A stretch of 64,000 nucleotides of DNA from Pythium myriotylum (lineage: Eukaryota; Oomycota; Peronosporomycetes; Pythiales; Pythiaceae), in the NCBI GenBank assembly GCA_023091665.1, contig JALJCQ010000012.1:3906001-3970000 (forward strand), in the 5' to 3' direction. Every line of letters begins with the position of its first letter. Position 1 is the first letter of the stretch. Shown here piece by piece: positions 51,484 through 59,624 of this stretch. The notes below the pieces were generated by a model that ran no database searches, was not told the origin of the DNA, and saw only the letters and a list, made by a program, of their open reading frames with translations. The translations under genes and the position numbers were made by a program.

Positions 51484-53094
51484 TTATGCATTCAACTGTG
51501 AGAGCGCCGAGTTGAACACTGTGGAGGGCGAAGTTTCTAACGCCAAGCTGACAGCCATTCCGACTGCCGGGGTTGGAGGTCCGAAGCCTGCTTCTTGTTT
51601 CTCTCCACCTTGGACTGTCGGTGCTCTTTCTTCGCTGCGGCTTTCCGGAGAGACCAGGTCAATGGTCCTGGGGCCGGCGGGAGCTTTCGAGTTGATCTTA
51701 GCCGGCTCCGTTGAAGGTGCTGCCGATAACGGGATGCTAGGTTCGAACTCAGAGCTCGTTTTCGGCTTGTCTGGGCAAGGCGATGGCATTAGCTGGTGTC
51801 CTGCTACCGGGTTCAGGGTCCCATCTCTGATTAGCCGCAGTGCCTCCTCGAGTCGTTTTGCCATGGCTTTAGATCTTTGCCTGGATCCAGACCAGCTCAT
51901 GTAGTGTTGTTCTGGAACTCGGAGTGTTTGAAAGTGTGAAGTATTAAGCCCCTCTTGATCACTGCGATGATGAAGCACCAGAATCAGAGGCAACACTTTC
52001 TTCGCCGCGTAGACATGCAATTGAGCAACCGTTTCGGCAATCGATAGTGTTTCAACGCAGACTGCTCCCGTGTCCTCGTTCAGGTAGTACCGCTGCACAA
52101 CTGCCTCCCACTCACGGTCTCTTGTCGCCGCTCCAAGCACACTAAACACATATACCGGCTCTTTGTCCCAATCCACGAGTGCGACAATGTGATAGCTTGT
52201 TCCCCAATATTTCCTTCCTACCGGATGATCGCAAGAGATCGCGGCTTCCTCCTCGAAGTGGGCCAAAAGCAGTGGCATCGTGGTCTCGTCGGTCTCTGCC
52301 TTCCCCAGGAAGGTCATGCTCGCATCGCGGAGGTTGACAGATCCATTTTGAATCAAGCCCTCGAATCTGTTGCCGAGTCTGGCAGCTAGTTCTCGGCGCC
52401 ACCACCGGATCTCCTTGACTACCGCCTTGGTCCTGATCAGCTCGTCGGGGCAGCTGGATGCTTTCGCTGCATGGATCGCTGAGTAAAGACAGTGACCATC
52501 CGCTGGCGTGGTAATCTCCCGTAGACCGAGTCGCTGTTTGATGCCATCGAAGCTGAGAGTTCTCCACTCTTCCTCTGTGAGGTCTCGCTTCGTCGTTGCC
52601 AGGTTCTCCTCCGGATTTTCTTCGTCGTCTACCTCCATCCCTTCGTCTGCCGGCGCGCCTTGTGGTTGGAGGAACCGAGCGACTGAGAGTTGCCGCTGTC
52701 TGGTCTCCGCTCCCTTCTTTTGCTTCGCGGCTCGCTGTTTTGCTCGTTGCAGAGATACCGCTGTCGGCGCATGTACTGATGCCTGGGCCGTGTTGGCTCG
52801 AGCTTGCCGGGTCGGAGGTTTCTCGGTGAGTCGGATTGCAGACGGATCGTCAACTGTATCTACCCTTCCTCTCTTTTCTCCCACCGGGGTAGTATTAGGC
52901 TGATCAACTGTACTTGTCCCAAGTGGATGGGTTCGAACTTTGTCGACTTGGCAGTCGTCGTCAGCTGCGTCGGCCGCCTCGTCCGTGTCCATGATGACGT
53001 CTAGGACTTGCGCCTCTCTTCCATTGTCTCTCTGCGCCTTTCCTTTCTTGATACCTGCGGTAAACTGCTTTGCCGCGACTCTCGCCATTGCCAT
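51484..53094 (-). CDS. LINE4 ORF1 with OTU-like cysteine protease domain
   Basis: The first ATG inside the element is at 53094. The frame is open further upstream, even into host flank at 53220, where I count residue 1. Residues 20-180 are basic and disordered. From about 226 to 435 lies an OTU fold: TPADGHCLYSAIHA holds the Asp241-Gly-x-Cys244 catalytic motif, and LILVLHHRSDQEGLNTSHFQTL gives His429 in the usual terminal His-aromatic position. The middle has RKYWGTSYHIVALVDWD and YVFSVLG. OTU proteins cleave ubiquitin or act as viral-type proteases. In a LINE it might process polyproteins or counter ubiquitination; that is inference. The C-terminus (440-578) is Pro/Ser-rich. Confidence 0.75.
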   Translation of the reverse strand: MAMARVAAKQFTAGIKKGKAQRDNGREAQVLDVIMDTDEAADAADDDCQVDKVRTHPLGTSTVDQPNTTPVGEKRGRVDTVDDPSAIRLTEKPPTRQARANTAQASVHAPTAVSLQRAKQRAAKQKKGAETRQRQLSVARFLQPQGAPADEGMEVDDEENPEENLATTKRDLTEEEWRTLSFDGIKQRLGLREITTPADGHCLYSAIHAAKASSCPDELIRTKAVVKEIRWWRRELAARLGNRFEGLIQNGSVNLRDASMTFLGKAETDETTMPLLLAHFEEEAAISCDHPVGRKYWGTSYHIVALVDWDKEPVYVFSVLGAATRDREWEAVVQRYYLNEDTGAVCVETLSIAETVAQLHVYAAKKVLPLILVLHHRSDQEGLNTSHFQTLRVPEQHYMSWSGSRQRSKAMAKRLEEALRLIRDGTLNPVAGHQLMPSPCPDKPKTSSEFEPSIPLSAAPSTEPAKINSKAPAGPRTIDLVSPESRSEERAPTVQGGEKQEAGFGPPTPAVGMAVSLALETSPSTVFNSALSQLNA

Positions 53095-53698
53095 AGTTTT
53101 CGCGGCCTTGATTCTCGCGCGGGTCGTATCTTTCTTCGCTTTGACTTTCGCAAGTCGTTTGGGGTGGCTCGGAGGGATCGGATCAAATGGCGACCCGCTG
53201 GAGGAACACCTCTTCAGCAAGATCTTGGAACTCGCAGTTCACGTGGAAGATGACCCGCCACTTATTTTTGGCTGGCAAAACGTGGAAGTCTTTGTTGAAG
53301 CTATCCAGGCGGCTCGAGCGCAAGCTAATGCACCAGGAGGTTTGCCTATGCCAGCTGATCCGCTTAATCTTCCTGCTGCAGTGAATGCGCAGAATTTCAA
53401 GGAAGCAGTGGTTGAGTATGTCAGGATTCCTAATGCTGCAGCTCGTCTTGAGACCACGTGTCTACCATGCACGTTGGGTCAGCTCGGTCAAGTTGGAGGC
53501 AGGCTGCAGAGGCTGGATTTGAACGCATGGACGCGTCGCATTATCGCGATTGCAGCGCCGAATATGATACCGATCGCATGTATCTATGTCCCGCGGCCTC
53601 GTTCAAACACTCTCGAAAGCGCAGCCGAACAATTTCCGAATAGTTTGTGGTCGTTGGTAGCACTTCGAGTCGAACGCGTCATTCATTTAAGCAATTGA

Positions 53699-54047
53699 TC
53701 AGCTCAATAAAGCGTATATGCGTACTTTTGTTTTCTTTCCAACTCATCACCGACTGCTTTCGCCCTAGAAATTACTTCCCCTCTTCATCACTTGGAACGA
53801 TTAGGTCCGCGTCCAGAATGTCCTGTTTCGTAGTTGAGTCGCATTTTGGCTGTGGCGATCATAGATTCCTTACCATTCCCACCCAAATCTTTCAACAAAG
53901 AAGCTCTAGAAGCGATTTAAGTGTATTATATGATCAGACAAATTGACTGACTTCACAATGAAGTCAGTCAATTTGTTTGTGTGTAAACAGTGATCGATGG
54001 GTTGGACGGTGGACTGTATTCGTTTATGTGTGACTGTGTGGGGTTAG
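53699..54047. other. intergenic, with a perfect hairpin
   Basis: No gene seen. The hairpin at 53939-53975 is listed separately. A 3' splice site ends this stretch at 54047 (GTGTGGGGTTAG), so upstream exons of the ankyrin-ROCO gene should exist but are not recognisable. Confidence 0.5.
53939..53975. repeat. perfect 17-bp hairpin, 3-base loop
   Basis: CAAATTGACTGACTTCA, loop CAA, TGAAGTCAGTCAATTTG, with no mismatch. It could be a foldback from DNA repair, a palindromic insertion scar or a structured RNA. Confidence 0.9.
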
Positions 54048-55689
54048 GATGGGGGAACAGCATTACATTTGGTATCGTGTCGAGGCCACTTTGAGGTGGT
54101 GAAGCTGCTGCTGGAGGCTCAATGCAACAAGGAGGCTCGAGACAAGGTACGTCTCTATGTCGTGAGTGGACACTTCTACGTGAAGTATCGCTAATTTTTA
54201 CCATGCTTCGTGTTTCTATGTCTTCAGGAGAATCATTGGACAGCGTTGCATTGGGCATCTCACGTAGGCAATGTCGCGGTTGTGAAGCTTTTGCTGGGTG
54301 CAAATTGTAGCCTCCGCGTCGTTGACAAGGTAGGCGAATCGCAAATCGCCAAATAGTTGACGATGTCTCAATGTTGTCCCGTTTGTAGAGTGGGCGAATG
54401 CCTTTTCATGCCACGATTGTGAAGGACGACTTTATATCTGGTGGCCACAGAATAATACGCGATGTCACGATGGGAGTTCTGCAGGCGCTTGTAACATACG
54501 GTGCCAAGTGGGACGATAAGTGCGAGATGATGATCAGCTCCGGCGAAGCCTTGCCGGAAGCATCTGCTTTGAAAATTTGTGTTAATCTGTGGGAACGTGA
54601 ACGGAAGAATGAGGCTAGTCTAACCGAAATCCATGTTGAAACGATCAAACTCGGAGTCGACGCCACTCGAACGTACATAAGAGAGCTCCTGAAGTCGAAG
54701 TTGAGGCTCTATCGATCGAAACTTGCCATCATCGGCGCAAGCAACTCGGGGAAAACCAGCTTCTCCAAGTCGATCGTAACCTCAATGCTGTCGCTCGAGC
54801 ATATTGACAATCGCACGGTCGCCATCGACCAATATCCACACTTGTTCAAACGCGGCGATAAGAGGTTCGAATTCTCGATGTGGGACTTTGCTGGCCAAGA
54901 CGTGTATCAGCCTGTCCACGCCATGTTTTTCACACGACGCACGATCTACGTCTTGTGTATCGACATGCATTCGTACGGTGTGGCACTTATGCACGCGATG
55001 TTTCACGCTGACTATGACTCGCAAGTGGATCATTTCATGGATGAGATCGTGGATAAGAAGATCTTGAAGTGGATTCGATTGATCATCGCTCGTCAGTCGG
55101 ATGCCGAGTTTGTGTTCGTGGCGACCAAGGTGGACAAGGTGGACACGAAGTCGCGACTCGCCAAGGCTGCTCAGTCGGATCTCGAGAAGCGTCTTGAGCA
55201 GTACGTGTATCAGGCAGGCCAGGAGCTTCAGCAGGCGTTAGAAGAGGCAAAAGCGTCCGATACAGTCCATCCGAAGCCAATGGAAACCCGTGGATTCTCC
55301 GCTCAACAACTTGAGAGACTGCAAGCGACGATCAAGCGTCTTCTCCAGCACGGGTGAGCGTGAGTTGTGTTGACGCGGAGTCGATCGAAGCTGCGAGTAC
55401 GAAGATCGAAGAGGTCATTGTGGAGAGCAACTGCAGCTTTTTGATGCCTGAGAGCTACGTAGCGGCCCTAGAATTTGTTCGTGGTATCCGCAACCACTCG
55501 CCATCCACAGACGCTCTATCGCGTGTGCAAGCAACTTTTGTAAACGCCAACGATTTTATCAAGAAACTTCACGATAACCGCCCCGACGTCGACATTGACA
55601 CATATCGAGAGATTTTTTGGATTGGAAGTGAAGTCTATTGAGATCAACTGTGTGATTCCTAATAGCTACATGCAATACGTGCAAAATCT

Positions 55690-57420
55690 ACTGTTGCTCA
55701 ACGCGATGGGGGGGGAAGTCCACCATGGAAGTAGACCGTTGGAGAGCAGATCGGGAAGGTCGGAGTGGCCGTCCCGCGAGGTTGGGTGGAGGACTTGAGC
55801 GCTGGCTTGAGAGTCCATTGCCAAGTTGGCCATGGCGTCGGCCATCTTGTTGTGCGTTCGATAATGGTGGGTCCAGCTGTCGATTCCGAGTGCATCTGCT
55901 AGCGGCCTTGCGCGCTGGTAAAGGTCAAGAAGGGTCCTGTTGCGCGGTGGCCGATGGTCTCGAAGTTGTCGGAGAGTCAGGGCGCTATCCCCGATGACGA
56001 CAAGCGAGGGTAGTTGTAATGTTGTGGCTGCCTGAAGTCCGGTGAGCAGGCCTCGGTATTCCGCTTGATTATTAGTTGTCTTGGCCGAAGCGTAGCTGAT
56101 CGCAGCGCTCCATAGGATCGTCGCAGACCCGAAGGATTTCTCAGCGCGAACGAGGACGGCACCCGATCCCCCTGGCCCTGGGTTCCCACGAGAGCCCCCG
56201 TCGAAGAAGAGTAAGAACTTCGCCGTGGATGCAGATACAGCCGGGGGCGGAGGCTGCGGGGGGCGTCGAAATGTCTCTCGAAGTTCCGCAACTAGGGTGG
56301 CCTGGAAATCCGGCCGGTTGTCTATCGATGAGCATTCAGACGCCGAAAGGTGCGTGAGGATGGTGCTCATCACTCGATAGCAAGCTGCGTCGTGGAGAGT
56401 AAGTGCTTGTTGGGGCGACCATTGGCGGTCATCGTCACCACGTCTCGTTCTCCATGCAAGGATGAACACGAGCGTCTCGAGCACGACTTGCTGCCACACC
56501 GCTTGGAGGGCTGGAAAGGGGTCCGGAGCAGAGTCGAGTTTCTTCTGGCGACTCTGGTGTAGCGAGACAAATTCCCAGATCCGTGGCGGTGTGCGCGGCA
56601 ATCGAAGGCTGAAGATGGCGTGCATAAAATTGTCCGTCGTCGAGGCAGATCGGTCGTACCAAAGGCCAAGGCCTGCCCACCAAGCTCGAACTTGCTTCCA
56701 GAGGAGTTGCGCCGCTTGGCAACTCCAGACAGTATGGTCTATAGGATTCATAATTAGTGCGATCCAATAGACCTCACCTTCAAAGTCAAAGTCCAGACAG
56801 TATGGTATGTCGACCCCCCAGCATGGTTCAGACTCGGGCAGTGTGGGCAGCCGCGTCGCTCCATGACCCAGTCCCATCCGGTAACTCGCTGTCCTTTGAC
56901 CTTGTGGAATGCGAGGCGCTGTCGGCTCGAGCTGTGCTCCAAGTCATGGATGTCCGACCATGGAACTCGTCCAGTGCCAGTCCGAACGTGGGTGAGGCTG
57001 CGCTCGCAAGATTGTATCTCGCGGCCAGTTCAGACGTCACTTTCTCGCGTCGCAGCTCGGTGATAGTCGTGCGGAGGCTCCGTTTTGAGACAAGCGAAGC
57101 AGAGCCCCAGAGTGGTAGCACTGGGGATAGAGCTGGGTGCGGGAAGAAGCAGAGGCGTGGCTTGCCCGAGGCGCGCCTGGCGATTGACTCGGCTTGTTGG
57201 ATAGATTTGACAGGGCCAAGGTCCCGAAATTCGCGAACCAATACCTCGTGTAGGAGATGTACAGCTCCTTCTCGCGGCTCGAGGTACCAAATATCAGTAG
57301 AGCGGCCGACTTCGCTGAGGCGGTTCATGGGATCATGTGGGAGCAAGAGTTCCGGATATGTCATCACCAGCCAATCGCAGAGAGTCCTGAAGTTCCGGTC
57401 ACCAGGGTGCGGGTACTCAA
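55690..57420 (-). pseudogene. LINE5 linker, zinc knuckle and RNase H
   Basis: Linker 56828-57454 (LCFFPHPALSPVLPLWGSAS, LAFHKVKGQRVTGWDWV), zinc knuckle RRGCPHCPSLNHAGGSTYHTVW, broken by the 53-bp insertion. It then continues with QAAQLLWKQVRAWWAGLGLW, RNase H LLFFDGGSRGNPGPGGSGAV, NNQAEYRGLLTGLQA, LVVIGDSALTLRQLRDHRPP, HNKMADAMANLAMD. The RNase H acidic residues are all present. Confidence 0.85.
56739..56791 (+). mobile_element. 53-bp LINE copy with 15-bp TSD, nested in LINE5
   Basis: Exact 15-bp repeats TCCAGACAGTATGGT (56724-56738, 56792-56806) flank CTATAGGATTCATAATTAGT...CAATAGACCTCACCTTCAAAGTCAAAG, which is the LINE4 tail almost base for base. It adds 68 bp in all and shifts the LINE5 frame. 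Confidence 0.95.
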
Positions 57421-58249
57421 GGCCGCGAGACATATCGAGAGATTCTTCTGACACTACACGACCTCGGCGACGTATTATGGTATGAAGATCTTGGCATTGA
57501 GAGACTCAAGCACAAGGTGATCTTGGATCCGATGCTGCTCATCGACTTTATGCGTCCTGTTGCGGACCACAAGTTCAAGAGCGAAGTTATGCCGCACAGT
57601 ACACTGAAGACATTTCCGCTGTGGCTCCACCTAGACCGAGATCTCATGCTCACGATGAAGAAGGTGTTGCAAGAGTTCAACTTGGCGTATTTGTCGACGG
57701 CAGGGAGGTGTGCGTTGGGACTCGGATCTCGTTGTTCCAGCGTCTTGGAGGTCCAACGTTCCGTCTTCGCTGCGTTTCGCTGGCCAGCCACTGGTGTATG
57801 AGTTTGCCGAGATGGCCAAACAAGTTCGACCTGTGCCCAGAAGAGCTGGCCAGATGACAATCACAGCCAACGTGCATTGGGAGTACCATTTTTTTACGCT
57901 TCTGCCGGAGTCGATCTTCGACCAAATCGTGATTGCGAGCTACAACTCACTTGAGGATCGACAAGTCGGATCGGACTGGATCTTGTATCACAAGAAAGAA
58001 GTGTTTGCGTGCCGCATTCTCATCTTGCGACATCTGGATACAAAGGAACGCGTCATCCGGCTTGAAGCTGTCGCTGGCGTCTCATACGAAGAGCAAGCGG
58101 AACTGTGGGCGGTATTTAAGCGCCTCTGTGTATCACTTGAGCGAGTGTTGCATTCTTTTCAAGGACTCGTCGTCTCGCGCCATGTGCTCAAGGACTCGGG
58201 CGCCATGCAGAACCTGCCTACACTTATCGACGGCATGTGGCGGCGCTAG

Positions 58250-59287
58250 GTGATGGTGAGTTGGCTTGTTCCAACGTATAATGAACTCAGTAGGGAGGGC
58301 TGTGGATCAGGGTTGCGTAAAATACAACGCCAGATTTATTTGGGTCTCAAATGCAGGCCAATCCGTAATTGGGTTACGGTCAATAATTGCACAGGAAAGT
58401 CGTACGACACTGCGTTAAGGGGCTTGCTTGTCAGGCGAAGCATAGATGGCACATCAATTAGTAGTCATTTTGGAGGACCTTGGCGTAAGAGCTCGGGGAA
58501 ACACGCGAAATTGTTGGCTTGCGGGAGGCAGGTGGTGGGCTGGCTTGAGGCAATGAAGCTCAAAATGACGCCAAAGACAAATTAGCGGTGGTTGGGAAGC
58601 AGCACAGAGTTTCATCACGGTAGCGCATTGCGCGACAGCAAACCGATAGAGTGCGAGGCTGGAACGTCTAATGGCACAGGAAGGAGCACTAGACACTAGC
58701 CACTTGTCACTACAAGTCCAAAAAACTATGTGCATAGGACCTGCAAGCTATTGCACGCTATTGAGGAGGAGATGCCAATACATTATTGCAATAATCTTAT
58801 TGCCAATTACGGCTATTGTTATGGAGAATTACCAAACCCTGCTGTGGATCAAATATGGAATGGAGCGAGGAGGCATTCTTTCGCTCCAACTAATCTCCAC
58901 TGTCACGTCTCCATTGAGAGCTGTTCACTGTGGAATTGCGGGTCATGGACTTTTGATGGGAGAACCGACGGGTCTGGAAGAAATCGGGGTTCTGCAAGCA
59001 ATACCTCATCGAGAATCCTGTGAAATGACCCACCCACGTCTGTGGTCTGCTCTACGGATCTTCAGAGCCCTGGATCTCTGGAAATGCCGAGATTGGGACG
59101 AGCACATAACCGCTGCGCAGATCGAGTACGCCACACAGGCCTGGGGAACTCAGCAGCTGGTCATAGGCGCCAATGTAGCAATGCACTAACGATCCAACAA
59201 ACCGGCACCCGAAGGTCCAGGATGTCACTCTTACCCTATCTAATAACACTGCTCAAATCGCCACGTACCCTACGGAGCCTGGTCCAG
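58250..59287. other. no recognisable gene
   Basis: One plus-strand frame (58671-59189, 172 residues) has hydrophobic and ordinary stretches but no motif I know. It lies between the ROCO pseudogene and the MULE. Confidence 0.4.
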
Positions 59288-59303
59288 GACAAGGATCGTT
59301 TCC

Positions 59304-59416
59304 GAGTAATTTCTAGATGTTTTCTGAGTAAAGGTAAAATGACATTTTTTTCGAGTAAGTACGAGGTCGGAGGATGTTCTCTGAGTAGCACCATTGTGTG
59401 GGATGACCTTCGAGTA
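59304..59416 (+). repeat. left terminal GAGTA array of the MULE
   Basis: GAGTA at 59304, 59326, 59353, 59383 and 59412, giving steps of 22, 27, 30 and 29 bp. Each is preceded by C or T. Confidence 0.75.
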
Positions 59417-59624
59417 ACATCACACAAGGTCACTCAAACGAATTTATCAGTGGCACTAATCAGGCTACAACTGCAGCGAGTTAATGACACTGAATCGGGG
59501 ATGTCACTACTCCAAAACTTGGCCTGCGGTGGTTACGAAGCCACGATCTATTTTTACTACCTGGTAGCAACCAAGAAAAGTAGCGAGAGGCCTCGCGCAG
59601 TCCTGAAAGAGCATAAGAGTGGCT

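Larger units (their letters stand above)
45612..53199 (-). mobile_element. LINE4: full-length APE-RT-RNase H element with OTU ORF1
   Basis: 7,588 bp with an exact 12-bp target duplication GGAGGAACACCT (45600-45611, 53200-53211). The 3' end at left is ...CTATAGGGTTCATTAAATTGCGATCCAATAGACCTCACCTTCAAAGTCAAA. ORF order on the minus strand: ORF1 with OTU-like protease, a small middle ORF, and ORF2 (endonuclease, RT, zinc knuckle, RNase H). ORF2 has one nonsense codon and an altered RT catalytic residue. Confidence 0.95.
45430..53698 (+). pseudogene. host gene split by LINE4
   Basis: The first part 45430-45611 starts at ATG with a Lys-rich, nuclear-localisation-like N-terminus (MAPKKKQKIKTKSKKTSTK) and reads ALLEDVLKANGEEHL up to the insertion. 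The second part 53212-53698 continues in frame after one copy of the 12-bp duplication: FSKILELAVHVEDDPPLIFG, QAARAQANAPGGLPMPADPL, CLPCTLGQLGQVGGRLQRLD, stop at 53696-53698. The combined protein would be about 220 residues. Family not recognised. Both halves keep an open frame, so the interruption looks recent. Confidence 0.7.
55615..57429 (-). mobile_element. LINE5: 1,815-bp 5'-truncated LINE with 15-bp TSD
   Basis: Exact 15-bp repeats ACATATCGAGAGATT (55600-55614, 57430-57444). It starts within the linker after RT and ends ...GCATGTAGCTATTAGGAATCACACAGTTGATCTCAATAGACTTCACTTCC. It contains the 53-bp insertion at 56739-56791. Confidence 0.95.
54048..58249 (+). pseudogene. ankyrin-ROCO (Roc-COR) GTPase gene, cut by LINE5
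   Basis: Exons 54048-54146 and 54228-54329 each encode one ankyrin repeat (GTALHLVSCRGHFEVVKLLL; NHWTALHWASHVGNVAVVKL) and are joined by phase-0 GT..AG introns of 81 and 59 nt. From 54389 a long exon carries Roc: P-loop GASNSGKTS, switch WDFAGQDVY, and TKVDK for guanine recognition. COR follows (CVDAESIEAASTKIEEVIVE, FLMPESYVAALEFVRG). After LINE5 it resumes with LLTLHDLGDVLWYEDLGIER, VILDPMLLIDFMR, and ends YHFFTLLPESIFDQIVIASY to a stop at 58249. Defects: a frameshift near 55353, the 1,815-bp LINE5 insertion, and a frameshift near 57705. No kinase domain is visible. ROCO proteins are signalling GTPases; this copy looks dead. Confidence 0.85.

Noticed and set aside
53095..53220. LINE4 ORF1 starting at 53220
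   Set aside because: That position lies in host flanking DNA beyond the target duplication; the element's own first ATG is 53094.
56739..56791. Introner-like mobile intron
   Set aside because: It has intron-like ends and a target duplication, but the orientation, the match to full LINE tails and 12-18 bp duplications fit a truncated LINE. Splicing it out would not restore the LINE5 frame.
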